Counted from the stretch's first letter, positions 1 through 8,506 are shown. The stretch: DNA of 64,000 nt from Exiguobacterium sp. BMC-KP (GCF_001275385.1 NZ_LGIW01000015.1:682001-746000), one strand, 5' to 3'. Notes: generated from the sequence alone by a model not told the origin. A program made the numbers and translations.

Positions 1-761
1 CGGGGGTGTCAGGTGGGATTGGCAAGGAACTCGCGGACCGCTTCGCAACAGGCGGATCAAACCTCGTGCTCGTCGCACGTAGCGGGAAGACACTCGAACG
101 CCTTGCGACCGATTATCGTAAAAACTACGGCATCGAAGTGACCGTAATCGTCAAAGACGTCGCAAGTCCCGGTGTACCGCTAGCGATCAAACAAGAACTT
201 GATGCTCGTCAGATTCACGTCGACTACCTCGTCAATAATGCTGGCTTTGGACTCTATGGACCGTTTCTTGAGACGGATCTCAATCAGGAACTGAACATGA
301 TTGATGTCAACATCCGCGCTTTGACGGAAATGACGAAACGATTTTTGCCAGCGATGGTCGAACGAGGAACAGGTGGCATCCTAAACGTTTCATCGATGGT
401 CGGCTTTTTCCCAGGACCTTTGATGTCCGTCTATTATGCTTCGAAGTCTTTCGTCCTCTCGTTTACGGAAGCGATCGAAAATGAAGTCAGCGGTAGCGGT
501 GTGACGGTGACTGCGCTTTGTCCGGGCGTGACGGCGACAGGATTCGTCGACCGGGCAGGGATGGGTCAATCGAAGCTCTTTCGTCAAGGGAATGTCATGA
601 ATGCCGGTCGAGTCGCGGATGAAGCATATGCTGGATTTTTACGAGGGGAACGACTGATTATTCCTGGAAAGCAAAATCGAGTACTGGCGAATGTCCCTCG
701 TTTTCTGCCGCGCAAGATGATGACCCGAATCGTACGGAAGATGCAGGCGACAGGACGCTGA
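1..761 (+). CDS. SDR-family NAD(P)-dependent oxidoreductase (5' truncated)
   Basis: Classical short-chain dehydrogenase/reductase cut by the left edge: the visible reading frame begins inside the cofactor motif (G-V-S-G-G-I-G), so the real start lies upstream. Counting from the first visible GTG codon, the NNAG motif is at about 77-80 and the catalytic Ser130, Tyr143 and Lys147 (YYASK) are in place. Such enzymes interconvert alcohols and ketones with NAD(P)H in the cytosol; the substrate cannot be told from sequence. It resembles the SDR at 37212-37961 in length and motif order. The downstream dehydrogenase at 847 is on the same strand after an 85-base gap, so co-transcription is plausible. 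Confidence 0.9.
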   Translation, partial: GVSGGIGKELADRFATGGSNLVLVARSGKTLERLATDYRKNYGIEVTVIVKDVASPGVPLAIKQELDARQIHVDYLVNNAGFGLYGPFLETDLNQELNMIDVNIRALTEMTKRFLPAMVERGTGGILNVSSMVGFFPGPLMSVYYASKSFVLSFTEAIENEVSGSGVTVTALCPGVTATGFVDRAGMGQSKLFRQGNVMNAGRVADEAYAGFLRGERLIIPGKQNRVLANVPRFLPRKMMTRIVRKMQATGR

Positions 762-846
762 AGTGAAAAAGTGGCTTTCTCTCATGAAAAGGGTAAAGAG
801 CATGGAAACAGGTAATTCTGAAACGAGAGAAAGTGAGGCAAAAAAC

Positions 847-1878
847 ATGAAAGCAGTCATGGTCACAGGGCATGGTGGGCTCGAGCAACTCGCCTATATC
901 GATCAAGAAACACCACAACCAAAACAAGGTGAGGTACTGATTGAAATTAAAGCATGTGCCTTAAATAATACAGAAATCTGGATGCGCGAAGGGGCATATG
1001 GTGCGGAGAGTGAGTCGGGCTGGAAAGCAGAAGGGGTGCAATTTCCGCGGATTCCCGGTTCAGACATCAGCGGTCGAATCGTTGCGGTCGGAGACGGTGT
1101 CGCAGAATCAGAAATCGGGCGCGACGTCGTCTTGTTCCCATTCACGGCAAGCGGAGAAATCAAAGACGAACAGAGTGCCGAAGACTTATCGTTCATCGGG
1201 TCTGAGTATGACGGTGGCTACGCGGAGTATGTGTGCTGGCCGATTGAACTCTGTTACGACATGCCGCTTGAATCCTATACGGACAGTGCCGTCTTCTCGG
1301 TCAGCGGTCTGACGGCGTGGCATATGGTCGAGCAACTAGACTTACAAAAAGGACAAATCGTTCTTGTAACAGGAGCGAGTGGGGGTGTCGGCTCACTTAA
1401 CGTCCAGATTGCAGCAAGCGTCTTCGGGGCTCGAGTCGTTGCGCTCGTCGGTGATCTTAAGCTGAAGGATCAATTGCAAGCACTCGGAGCAGAAGTGGTC
1501 GTTTCGTACCGTGAGTCGGATTGGGATCAGCAAGTGATGGAAGCAATCGGTCCGGTTGATGCGATTCTCGATGTCGTCGGCGATGCCGTCTTCAAACAAG
1601 GTCTTGATCTGTTGAAACGTGGTGGAACGTACTGCATTTCGGGGTCATCCGGTGGTCAAGTGACGTCGCTTGATTTTCGGACGCTCTATCTAAAGCATAT
1701 TCGTCTGCAAGGATCAGTCCTAGGTAATCGTCATGATTACGAGAAGTTACTTGACGCGATTCGAACGAAAACGATTCAGCCTGTCATCGACCGGACATTC
1801 CCACTCGCTGAAGCGCGTGAAGCGCAAGCCTATTTCAAACAAGCCGGTAAATTCGGGAAGGTCGTCTTGCTACCCTAA
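847..1878 (+). CDS. Zinc-type alcohol dehydrogenase / NAD(P)H:quinone oxidoreductase family protein
   Basis: Medium-chain dehydrogenase/reductase of 343 residues. The N-terminal GroES-like domain begins MKAVMVTGHGG, and the Rossmann motif GASGGVGS lies at about residues 175-182. The full set of structural and catalytic zinc cysteines is not seen, which favours the zinc-independent quinone reductase/enoyl reductase branch. An in-frame GTG at 763 would add 28 residues, but ATG 847 is preceded by a GTGAGG ribosome site and starts exactly where the family usually does. It probably reduces quinones or unsaturated carbonyls with NADPH. A bidirectional hairpin follows. The substrate is unknown. Confidence 0.88.
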   Translation: MKAVMVTGHGGLEQLAYIDQETPQPKQGEVLIEIKACALNNTEIWMREGAYGAESESGWKAEGVQFPRIPGSDISGRIVAVGDGVAESEIGRDVVLFPFTASGEIKDEQSAEDLSFIGSEYDGGYAEYVCWPIELCYDMPLESYTDSAVFSVSGLTAWHMVEQLDLQKGQIVLVTGASGGVGSLNVQIAASVFGARVVALVGDLKLKDQLQALGAEVVVSYRESDWDQQVMEAIGPVDAILDVVGDAVFKQGLDLLKRGGTYCISGSSGGQVTSLDFRTLYLKHIRLQGSVLGNRHDYEKLLDAIRTKTIQPVIDRTFPLAEAREAQAYFKQAGKFGKVVLLP

Positions 1879-1895
1879 ATGAAAAAAGAACAAAA

Positions 1896-1932
1896 CGAGC
1901 TATCTGATTCCTTTTAAGGAAAGGATAGCTCG
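1896..1932. terminator. Bidirectional terminator
   Basis: Stem CGAGCTATC / GATAGCTCG with an inner TTCCTT/AAGGAA pairing. It lies between convergent genes, with an A-rich left flank that becomes a U-rich tail for the minus strand. Confidence 0.8.
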
Positions 1933-1952
1933 CTTTCGTATCGATCTATAGA

Positions 1953-2447
1953 TTACGCGTTAGGGAAAATATGATAGAGCGTGAGCATCGAACTGACAGG
2001 TTCGTCTTCCGTGTAATCCGTGAATTCCTCTTTTGATTGATAAATTGTATACGTATTGTGTGGGAACAGTTCCGTTATCCATTCTGGAACATCTGTAGAA
2101 AGTGGAAGCGACTGAGTCCGTTCAAGTGGAAACGGTGTTCCGACCGGATTCGGTGTGTGGACATGTATTGCGTCTTGCGAAGCATCCTCGAGTGCGATTG
2201 TCATGTAAATCTGATGCTCCATCTGTTTTTCTTGTAGTTTTTGCTGCATATCCTGTAAGGCGAACAACGCGATTCGAAGGTGTGCTTTACGAATGCGTAG
2301 ACTCGTGTTGCCATGTCCATAAAAGTCAGGATGCATATGCCAGTCGTTGAACCAGTCGTCTGAATCAATATAGGAGGGAGAAGAAAAGCTTTTAAATTCA
2401 AGTGCGAGATTTTTAAAATAACGGCGTTTACCGCGAAATTTTTTCAT
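1953..2447 (-). CDS. Hypothetical protein, 164 aa
   Basis: I do not recognise a family. The protein is soluble, begins MKKFRGKRRYFKNLALEF, is basic at the N terminus and then rich in Trp, His and Asp (around DDWFNDWHMHPDFYGHG). A central helical segment (LRIALFALQDMQQKLQEKQ) precedes a low-charge C terminus. Start 2447 is chosen because AAAGG sits about ten bases upstream; the longer TTG start at 2465 has no site of its own. It is divergent from the LysR gene at 2678, with an AT-rich 230-base spacer between them, and could be a target of that regulator, but nothing proves it. Confidence 0.75.
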   Translation of the reverse strand: MKKFRGKRRYFKNLALEFKSFSSPSYIDSDDWFNDWHMHPDFYGHGNTSLRIRKAHLRIALFALQDMQQKLQEKQMEHQIYMTIALEDASQDAIHVHTPNPVGTPFPLERTQSLPLSTDVPEWITELFPHNTYTIYQSKEEFTDYTEDEPVSSMLTLYHIFPNA

Positions 2448-2513
2448 GATTCGTCGACCTTTCAAGTTAAGTATATGTACATATTATCATGTCGTATCAA
2501 GACCATCTTATCT

Positions 2514-2548
2514 ATTGAACGACGCACAGTCATAATACGATGTTCAAT
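2514..2548. promoter_or_regulatory. Inverted repeat in divergent spacer
   Basis: ATTGAAC at 2514-2520 and its exact complement GTTCAAT at 2542-2548 lie 21 bases apart, between the minus-strand gene and the LysR gene. The pair could be a regulator site, perhaps for the adjacent LysR protein. The rest of the spacer is AT-rich with no other feature I can support. Confidence 0.3.
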
Positions 2549-2677
2549 TATTATCTTTAAAATCATATTCAAATCATTCATAAATATTTTTATGATACTC
2601 TAAATAAATCATTATTTGTCTTATGTATCTAGTGTTTTTATAATCAGGGAGAGAGTAAATCCAAAGGAGAACACTAC

Positions 2678-3532
2678 ATGATTGATTTTGAATGGTATCG
2701 GAGTTTCATCCATGTCTACCAACAACGTTCCGTCTCAGCAGCGGCCCGAATTCGTTTTTTAACACAACCGGCGGTCAGTCAGCATATCGCGGCGCTCGAG
2801 GCAGAACTCGAGACATCCTTGTTCATCCGTGCGCCACGGCAAATGATTCCGACCGACGCAGGAAAAGCGCTCTATACTCAAGTCGTCGGACTGATCGACC
2901 GGCTCGAGGCATTATCGCTGGAGATGAAATACGAAGCAGGGGAACAACCTCGTCCACTCTTAAAGTTCGGGGGACCGACGGAATTCGTCACGCATGGCGT
3001 CGTGCCAAAACTCCCGCTTGACGTCGCGCAATTCACGGCAGTCTTCGATTTGACGGTACCACTGTTGCAACGCTTACTTGCAAATGAGCTCGATTTCATC
3101 ATCGCGACGAAACGGATCGATGAGCCGGGTGTCCAGTACGTCCCGATTGCCGACGAACGTTTTCATTTAATTGCTCCGATCAACTACGACGTTCCGGAAA
3201 CGGATCTGAAGGAATGGATGGACCGACAGCGCTGGATTAGCTATGGACTTGAGTTGCCGATCATTCGTCGTTACTATCAGACACAATTCGGGGAACGACC
3301 AGGGATTCGACCAGAAATGATTTTACCGAACGTCGACGCGATTCTAAAAGCGATCGAGGCGGGGCACGGCATTAGTGTTCTACCGGACTATCTCGTCGAA
3401 GCGGCGATTAACGCTGGACGGGTACAACGGATTGCGCCAGAACGATTCGCGACGAACCAGTTGTATGTCGCCTATCGATCCGATTCACGCCATGACCCAG
3501 TGCTACAACAGGTGATCGAGGCATTAAGTTGA
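2678..3532 (+). CDS. LysR-family transcriptional regulator
   Basis: Transcription factor of 284 residues. The N-terminal winged HTH (residues 1-60) carries the characteristic SVSAAARIRFLTQPAVSQHI recognition region. The effector-binding periplasmic-binding-protein-like domain follows from about residue 90 to the end. Start ATG is preceded by AAAGGAG at ideal spacing. LysR proteins act as tetramers that respond to a small metabolite, and often control a divergent neighbour; here that would be the hypothetical gene at 1953-2447. A strong bidirectional hairpin follows the stop. The effector is unknown. Confidence 0.93.
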   Translation: MIDFEWYRSFIHVYQQRSVSAAARIRFLTQPAVSQHIAALEAELETSLFIRAPRQMIPTDAGKALYTQVVGLIDRLEALSLEMKYEAGEQPRPLLKFGGPTEFVTHGVVPKLPLDVAQFTAVFDLTVPLLQRLLANELDFIIATKRIDEPGVQYVPIADERFHLIAPINYDVPETDLKEWMDRQRWISYGLELPIIRRYYQTQFGERPGIRPEMILPNVDAILKAIEAGHGISVLPDYLVEAAINAGRVQRIAPERFATNQLYVAYRSDSRHDPVLQQVIEALS

Positions 3533-3540
3533 ATAAGATG

Positions 3541-3587
3541 AAAAAAGTCCAATCCTCAAGCAAATGCTGAGAGGATTGGACTTTTTT
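3541..3587. terminator. Bidirectional terminator
   Basis: Seventeen-base perfect stem AAAAAAGTCCAATCCTC / GAGGATTGGACTTTTTT between convergent lysR and the monooxygenase gene; gives a U tract on both strands. Confidence 0.92.
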
Positions 3588-3602
3588 AGTATGAAATATA
3601 CC

Positions 3603-3890
3603 TTACTTCGATATGTCATGTAAGAACGTCAAGTTTCGATCAGCGACGAGACTGGAACTGTTTCCTCGATAGGCTTGATAGTGCGGTGAAGCGACATGCT
3701 GATCGAATGCGTCCTGATCACGCCATTGTTCGTAAAAGTAGAAGACATTCGGATCGTCGACGGCTCGGTGTGCCTGATACGTCAGGCAACCTGCCTCCGA
3801 CCGCGAAGGTGCAAGCACACCTTCGATGATTGAAGCGAGCTGTTCGCCTTGATTCGGATGCGCTTCGATCCGGGCAATCAGTTGAATCAT
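3603..3890 (-). CDS. Putative quinol monooxygenase (ABM domain, YgiN-like)
   Basis: Antibiotic-biosynthesis-monooxygenase (ABM) fold protein of 95 residues, the usual size. The family hallmarks are visible: N-terminal strand MIQLIARIEAHPNQGEQL, the SEAGCLTYQAHRA segment, and FYFYEQWRDQDAFDQHVASPHY. These small dimeric cofactor-free enzymes oxidise or protect quinols and aromatic compounds. AGGAGG lies eight bases before the ATG. It follows the DJ-1/PfpI gene on the same strand across a 54-base gap holding a hairpin, so it may be partly co-transcribed with it; both suit an oxidant or electrophile response. The exact substrate is unknown. Confidence 0.87.
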   Translation of the reverse strand: MIQLIARIEAHPNQGEQLASIIEGVLAPSRSEAGCLTYQAHRAVDDPNVFYFYEQWRDQDAFDQHVASPHYQAYRGNSSSLVADRNLTFLHDISK

Positions 3891-3907
3891 CGATAGAACC
3901 TCCTATG

Positions 3908-3940
3908 AAAAGAGATCCTTCATCCAAAGGATCTCTTGTT
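3908..3940 (-). terminator. Hairpin after the DJ-1/PfpI gene
   Basis: Stem AGAGATCCTT / AAGGATCTCT with a six-base loop, just past the stop of the minus-strand gene. A short U run follows, so it may be leaky. Confidence 0.7.
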
Positions 3941-3944
3941 TCGA

Positions 3945-4607
3945 TTAGTTGAGTGTATGAATGACGGCTTTCGCGACCGCGATTGTGGATTGTGGATTTT
4001 GACCCGTGACGAGGTTTCCGTCGACTTGGACGTTTTCCGTAAAGTTGTCAGCCGTGATGACGTTCGCACCGAGTTCACGAAGACGTGTCTCGAGCAAGAA
4101 TGGCATGTAGACGTCAAGACCTGTCGCGCGTTCTTCTTCATCCGTGAACGTTGCGATCGTCTTTCCAGCGACGAGTGGTGTTCCGTCTGAGAGTGTCGCA
4201 CTGACGAGTCCAGCTGGTCCGTGGCAGACCGCAGCGACCGTCTTGTTCGCTTCAAACAATGTCCGAAGGGCGTTGTTCAAGGCATCACTTTGTGGCAAGT
4301 CGAACATCGTACCGTGTCCACCTGGCATGAAGATTGCATCGAATGCTGAGAAGTCCTGGATTGCTTTTAAATCAAGTGTCTCTTTCAAGAGTGGAGCTGT
4401 CGCTTGGATCTCAGCTGGGACTTCCTCTTCTAGGCTCCGTGCGTCGATTGGTGATTCGCCGCCGTTCGGGCTTGCGACCGTGACGGTATATCCTGCGTTT
4501 TTGAATTCGATGTACGCTTCCGCGAACTCAGACAACCAAAGTCCAGTTGCGTGACCTTCTTTCATTTCTTTCGCGTTCGTGACAACCATTAAGATGTGTT
4601 TACTCAT
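3945..4607 (-). CDS. Type 1 glutamine amidotransferase domain protein, DJ-1/PfpI (Hsp31-like)
   Basis: DJ-1/PfpI superfamily, 220 residues. The nucleophile elbow AVCHGP places Cys128 and His129; Glu27 (LWLSEFAE) and the oxyanion GGHG at 96-99 complete the Hsp31/YDR533C-type active site. Members act as glyoxalases, protein deglycases or chaperones during carbonyl and oxidative stress in the cytosol. AAGGAGG precedes the ATG. A sigma-A promoter fits upstream on the minus strand: TTGTTT (4673-4678), 17-base spacer, TATTCT (4650-4655). The in vivo substrate is uncertain; glyoxalase III-like activity is the best guess. Confidence 0.88.
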   Translation of the reverse strand: MSKHILMVVTNAKEMKEGHATGLWLSEFAEAYIEFKNAGYTVTVASPNGGESPIDARSLEEEVPAEIQATAPLLKETLDLKAIQDFSAFDAIFMPGGHGTMFDLPQSDALNNALRTLFEANKTVAAVCHGPAGLVSATLSDGTPLVAGKTIATFTDEEERATGLDVYMPFLLETRLRELGANVITADNFTENVQVDGNLVTGQNPQSTIAVAKAVIHTLN

Positions 4608-4649
4608 GATGTGTTCCTCCTTTTTCGTTTGCCGATTGGCTACGTGATT

Positions 4650-4678
4650 AGAATACGCCTGACTGAAACGAAAAACAA
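4650..4678 (-). promoter_or_regulatory. Promoter of the DJ-1/PfpI gene
   Basis: Reading the minus strand, TTGTTT is separated by 17 bases from TATTCT, followed about 40 bases later by the start codon and its AAGGAGG site. Confidence 0.5.
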
Positions 4679-4728
4679 ATTAATAAAAATGTGTATATCG
4701 ATAAATAAATTTATAGATAAAAATTAAA

Positions 4729-4765
4729 ACTACTTCCGACTATTGCGTCGAAAGTAGTCTGAAAA
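4729..4765 (-). terminator. Terminator of the 128-aa membrane protein gene
   Basis: Stem ACTACTTCCGAC / GTCGAAAGTAGT at 4729-4758; on the minus strand it is followed by TTTTAATTTTT. Confidence 0.8.
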
Positions 4766-4771
4766 AGTGGA

Positions 4772-5158
4772 TTAACGTACGTCAGAAGAATAGTTAGATA
4801 GCATCGAGTGACTTCGTATTGTCACAATGACACTCGCAAGACTTGCAACCGTTCCGAGGACGGCGACGATAATTGTCGAAGAACCATTCGGAATCAAGAA
4901 GCCGACCGGAATTAGTCCGACGAAGCTAAAGACGATCAGTGATTGATAAATGACATTGACGATCTTCAGTACAGGGTGCTCGAAAAACGATAGGATGAGT
5001 GGTGGTAGGAATAAGAAGACAATTAGTCCAATCGCCATGTAGACCGATAACGGCTCCTCAAACGAGATGGTATTGCCTGTTGAATGGCGTGCTGCGACGA
5101 GCACGGCGACGATCGCGACGCATAAGGTTACACAAACGAACGTTAACCGTTTTAGCAT
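4772..5158 (-). CDS. Hypothetical membrane protein, 128 aa
   Basis: Small integral membrane protein with four predicted hydrophobic segments: about residues 5-22, 38-60, 67-90 and 94-114. A short polar C terminus ends NYSSDVR. No family recognised. The ATG has a GGAGGGG ribosome site and the gene ends in its own terminator, so it seems monocistronic. The second segment holds a PP motif (FLFLPPLILSFFE). Function cannot be inferred from context. Confidence 0.75.
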   Translation of the reverse strand: MLKRLTFVCVTLCVAIVAVLVAARHSTGNTISFEEPLSVYMAIGLIVFLFLPPLILSFFEHPVLKIVNVIYQSLIVFSFVGLIPVGFLIPNGSSTIIVAVLGTVASLASVIVTIRSHSMLSNYSSDVR

Positions 5159-5201
5159 ATGAACCCCTCCTTTTCACTCTAATTCCATAATAAACCAATT
5201 G

Positions 5202-6062
5202 TCAAAGGGAAGACAATCTTTTTCCGGACGCCCAATGATGACGAATCGCCTCGATGATGATGTCGGGACGATCCCAGTGCAACAGATGCCCGGTTTCCGG
5301 AACGAGATGGATCGTCGTATTCGTCAAATCGTGTAACAGATTCGTCGCCTGAAGTCGAATTGGTATTTGATCCGTCGGTAACGTCGCGACATATAACTGA
5401 ATAGGTGACCCCTTAATATCTGCTAGAAAATCAAGGACATCATCGTAGTGAAGTGCGCGTACGATCGCAGCAGCGGTCGCTCCACGCGCATGCCAGTGAT
5501 AACGTCCGTTTTCTAGACGAAGCAAGTCGGTACCCGCCTTGTCAAGAGCAGGGGAGCGACGTGCATCCGGAGCATAGACAGCAACGTCTAAAAATTCGTC
5601 CCATGTCGCGACAGAGTCTTCGAAGTCACGTTCGTAAAAAGCGACTTCCTCTTCGACTGACATCCCGTACAGCCGTTTACTATGATAGCCACCGTCGATC
5701 AGAATCGTACCGAGCACTCGATTAGCATGTTCAATTAAATAATAGAGCGAGAGGACACTTCCCCATGAGTGGGACAAAGCATAGAACTGACGAATATCGA
5801 GTATATGTAGGACCTCATCGATCCAGTCCGTGAGTGGCTTCATGCGATAGTGTAGAGGATCTGTAAAAGCTGCTGTTTTTCCGTGACCGGGTAAGTCGAG
5901 CGCGATGGTGCGAAATTCGCTTGCGAGTGCTTCTGCGATTTCGATGAAGCTAAGACTTGTACTGCCGAGTCCGTGGAGGCAAACGATCGTCGGAAGGTCT
6001 TGTGTTCCCCATTCCGTGATGTGAACCGCTTGCTGCTGACAGTTAATTGTGTAACGTTTCAT
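5202..6062 (-). CDS. Alpha/beta hydrolase
   Basis: Alpha/beta-hydrolase-fold enzyme of 286 residues. The oxyanion segment HGLGS lies at about residues 30-34, the DLPGHGKT strand at about 56-63, and the nucleophile elbow is SHSWGS with Ser99, slightly different from the usual G-x-S-x-G. The catalytic histidine is likely in ETGHLLHWDRP near the C terminus. It probably cleaves an ester or related bond in the cytosol; esterase, lipase and haloalkane-type relatives cannot be separated. It is divergent from the small peptide/ABC operon at 6195. A short palindrome (AGAAAGCGTTTCT) lies just upstream of its start. Confidence 0.88.
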   Translation of the reverse strand: MKRYTINCQQQAVHITEWGTQDLPTIVCLHGLGSTSLSFIEIAEALASEFRTIALDLPGHGKTAAFTDPLHYRMKPLTDWIDEVLHILDIRQFYALSHSWGSVLSLYYLIEHANRVLGTILIDGGYHSKRLYGMSVEEEVAFYERDFEDSVATWDEFLDVAVYAPDARRSPALDKAGTDLLRLENGRYHWHARGATAAAIVRALHYDDVLDFLADIKGSPIQLYVATLPTDQIPIRLQATNLLHDLTNTTIHLVPETGHLLHWDRPDIIIEAIRHHWASGKRLSSL

Positions 6063-6194
6063 CCTACTACTCCCTTAGAAAGCGTTTCTTTCACTGTACC
6101 ATAAGGAAAATATCGGGATTTGAAAAATAAGGAAACTTTCTGCGGGAACTAGCGTAGAACAGATGATACGTCATTTACATAAAGGAGACTTCAA

Positions 6195-6284
6195 ATGGAA
6201 ACAATCATCACGATGCTCTTAACGGTCATTACTTTATATGGACTCGGAGTCCTTGTTACGAAGCTAAAAGATCGATTGCGTTAA
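6195..6284 (+). CDS. 29-residue membrane microprotein upstream of an ABC-2 exporter
   Basis: Short frame ATG 6195 to TAA 6284, preceded by a strong AAAGGAGA site. The product starts METIITMLLTVITLYGLG and ends in a basic tail, LVTKLKDRLR: one hydrophobic helix followed by positive charges, so the N terminus should face out. It sits 27 bases before the ABC permease gene, which has its own AAAGGAG site, so the three genes look like one operon. I know no family for it. A role as a small subunit or regulator of the transporter is inference from position only. Confidence 0.65.
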   Translation: METIITMLLTVITLYGLGVLVTKLKDRLR

Positions 6285-6311
6285 TCAAAAATACGTCTAA
6301 AGGAGTCGACC

Positions 6312-6995
6312 ATGTTTCCGATCCTCAAACAAGAATTCACGAGCAGCTTTAAAAGTATCAAAGCGATTTTGTTGATCCTCTTTCTGACGATCAGCTCAGT
6401 CTTTACAGCGTCCTATTTGACGAGACATCCGGAACTGCTCGCTGGAGTCAATCAATCGTCCGTCTATACATCAAGCATTAAATTCTTCATTCTATTCTTC
6501 GGTTTTCTGTTTGTCTCCGCGCTATCGCATGACATTATCAACCGTGAAATCGAGACGCGGACGATTCGTTTACTCGTCACGAAGACATCGCGCTTCCGAA
6601 TCATAGCGGAGAAGTTTCTTGGATCTTTGTTCTTCTGGTGCGCAACGCTTTCGATTAACTTTTTGATTGTTTCGCTCTATGCGAAGCAGTTGTTCTGGAT
6701 GGACTATGTAACGATCCTGATTGTCATCATCTACATCACGAGTTTTAATATCTTCTTATCGACGATGATCACGAAGCCTGGTTTGACGATGTTTCTTGGT
6801 ATCTTTTTCGGAATTATCGTACCGATCATCGGCTTATGGTCGGCGTTCTCGGAGAAGTGGTACATGGTACCGTTTCAATACATCTTGCCGTATCATGCCG
6901 TCATCGTTTCTGGAATTCAACTGCTAATACCTGTGTTATGGAGTGGACTGTTCTTGGCGATTGCTTACTTAAAGCTCAAACGAAAGGATTTATAA
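6312..6995 (+). CDS. ABC-2 type transporter permease
   Basis: Membrane subunit of 227 residues with six predicted helices (about 15-35, 55-76, 98-118, 128-147, 156-178, 200-222). After the second helix comes the conserved cytoplasmic loop NREIETRTIRLLVTKTSR, typical of ABC-2 permeases that pair with CcmA-like ATPases. The stop is two bases before the start of the ATPase gene. It is paralogous to the permease at 61683-62372: both share the N-terminal EF(T/K)S(S/L)F(K/Q)SI motif, the intracellular E-T/S-(R/K)-TIR loop and the (P)VIG(M/L)WS segment. Probably exports a hydrophobic compound or peptide; substrate unknown. Confidence 0.88.
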   Translation: MFPILKQEFTSSFKSIKAILLILFLTISSVFTASYLTRHPELLAGVNQSSVYTSSIKFFILFFGFLFVSALSHDIINREIETRTIRLLVTKTSRFRIIAEKFLGSLFFWCATLSINFLIVSLYAKQLFWMDYVTILIVIIYITSFNIFLSTMITKPGLTMFLGIFFGIIVPIIGLWSAFSEKWYMVPFQYILPYHAVIVSGIQLLIPVLWSGLFLAIAYLKLKRKDL

Positions 6996-6996
6996 T

Positions 6997-7887
6997 ATGA
7001 ATGCGATTGAAGTAAGAGGATTGACGAAATCGTTCGGTATAAAAGAAGTCTTACGCGAGGTTAATCTGACAGTCGAGCAAGGAGAAATCTTTGGTTTTTT
7101 AGGGCGCAATGGTGCCGGGAAATCGACATTGATTCAGATTCTAACTGGGATCACTCAAGCATCAGCTGGAACCGTCTCGCTGCTCGGTGAACCCGCTGAT
7201 CGACTGGATGCGATCAAACGACGGATTGGTGTCATGCCGGATACATCAAATCTCTATCATGAGATGACAGCGCGCGCGTTTCTTGAATACATGGCAGGAT
7301 TATCTGAAGTTCGCGTCAGTAAAAGTGAGATCCTAGAACTACTCGGTCGGGTCGGATTGAGCGGGACGGAGCGTCAGAAAATCGGGAGCTTCTCGTTTGG
7401 GATGAAGAAGAAAATCAGTATCGCACAAGCACTCGTCGGAAATCCAGAATTGCTTTTTTTAGACGAACCGACATCTGGTCTTGATCCAGAGTCCGCAATC
7501 GATATCCAGCGACTGTTGTTCGCGTTAAAAGCCGACGGCAAAACAATCTTTTTGACCTCGCATAACTTAAACGAGATCGAAAAGATTTGTGACCGCGTCG
7601 CAATCATGGCAGAGGGACGAATCGTGCGCTGCGGAACTGTTGCATCGTTGCAAGAAGCGATCGGGCAGGAAGTTCAGATTCGCATTCGGACTGTCCCACA
7701 ACTCGAGCTATTACATCTTCCGAATACCATTCAGGAATTGTCGCAAACGGATGAATATACACGGCTCAATCTACCGACCGAAGAGGATATTCCGGAGTTA
7801 CTCGTCATGCTCGCGAAGCAAGACATAAAAGTGTATGAAGTACACATCGAACGCCAATCGTTAGAAGAGATTTTCTTAGCTGTCTGA
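6997..7887 (+). CDS. ABC transporter ATP-binding protein
   Basis: Nucleotide-binding subunit of 296 residues (CcmA/NodI-like, DRA family). Walker A GRNGAGKST at about 36-44, signature FSFGMKKK, Walker B with LLFLDEPTSGLDP and the switch histidine in LTSHN are all intact. The C-terminal 80 residues form a regulatory extension, as in exporter ATPases. It partners the permease at 6312. Its last 12 bases overlap the end of the convergent YdeI-like gene. It is paralogous to the ATPase at 60754-61683. The FGMKKK signature in place of LSGGQ is usual for this subgroup. Confidence 0.93.
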   Translation: MNAIEVRGLTKSFGIKEVLREVNLTVEQGEIFGFLGRNGAGKSTLIQILTGITQASAGTVSLLGEPADRLDAIKRRIGVMPDTSNLYHEMTARAFLEYMAGLSEVRVSKSEILELLGRVGLSGTERQKIGSFSFGMKKKISIAQALVGNPELLFLDEPTSGLDPESAIDIQRLLFALKADGKTIFLTSHNLNEIEKICDRVAIMAEGRIVRCGTVASLQEAIGQEVQIRIRTVPQLELLHLPNTIQELSQTDEYTRLNLPTEEDIPELLVMLAKQDIKVYEVHIERQSLEEIFLAV

Positions 7888-8487
7888 AGGAGAAAGGCTC
7901 ACTTCCGTTGTCGAATGATTTTCAACGAATAGACGACCTCCATCATTCCATTGACCGTATATCTGATTCAGTTTCGTTTTTTCAATTAAGGTCTGCAGAC
8001 GTTTTTCGTAGAGAACCGGATCTTTGCGCACACTTTGAATCGTATCGATCCGGATGCGGCGATAGAGCTCCGGGAAATTGTTAAAATTCTCATCGACGAT
8101 CGGATCTTCCTGTAGACGTGCCTGAATCACTTCATCAATGACGAATGCTTCAGGAGACATGTCCGGTAAAATTTGTCGACCGGACGGTTGCATCAAACCG
8201 AGACGTTCCAAGCGACGGACACGTTCTTTATTGAGTTCAGTCCAGTTACTGTTCGGGCGGCGTGGTGTAAAACGTTGCGCCAGTTCACCGTCTTCGGTTT
8301 TCTTTGTAATCCCGTCGATCCAGCCGAAGCAAAGTGCCTCCTCGACGGCATCGAGATAGAGAAGACCATCTCCGGCTTGTTTTCGACTGAGGATTACCCA
8401 GCAAAATGACTTATGTTCCGCGTGTTCCGATAACCACTGTCGAAAGTCCGCGCGATTAATAAACCGTAAGACGTCCGTGATCTCCAT
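7876..8487 (-). CDS. YdeI/OmpD-associated family protein
   Basis: Protein of 203 residues matching the YdeI/OmpD-associated (bacteriocin-protection) family: N-terminal segment FRQWLSEHAEHKSFCWVILSRKQ, then YLDAVEEALCFGWIDGITKK and RFTPRRPNSNWTELNKERV, the family core. A helical C terminus follows. The family is widespread, cytosolic and biochemically undefined; the name derives from peptide resistance phenotypes in enterobacteria. It overlaps the ABC ATPase gene tail to tail by 12 bases. The end of the protein is rich in Ser and Glu (TTEVSLSPSDS). Confidence 0.83.
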   Translation of the reverse strand: MEITDVLRFINRADFRQWLSEHAEHKSFCWVILSRKQAGDGLLYLDAVEEALCFGWIDGITKKTEDGELAQRFTPRRPNSNWTELNKERVRRLERLGLMQPSGRQILPDMSPEAFVIDEVIQARLQEDPIVDENFNNFPELYRRIRIDTIQSVRKDPVLYEKRLQTLIEKTKLNQIYGQWNDGGRLFVENHSTTEVSLSPSDS

Positions 8488-8506
8488 GCTCGTTCCTCCA
8501 TTCCAT

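Noticed and set aside
6077-6091. AGAAAGCGTTTCT as a cre site before the hydrolase gene
   Set aside because: It misses several fixed cre positions; only a short palindrome is certain.
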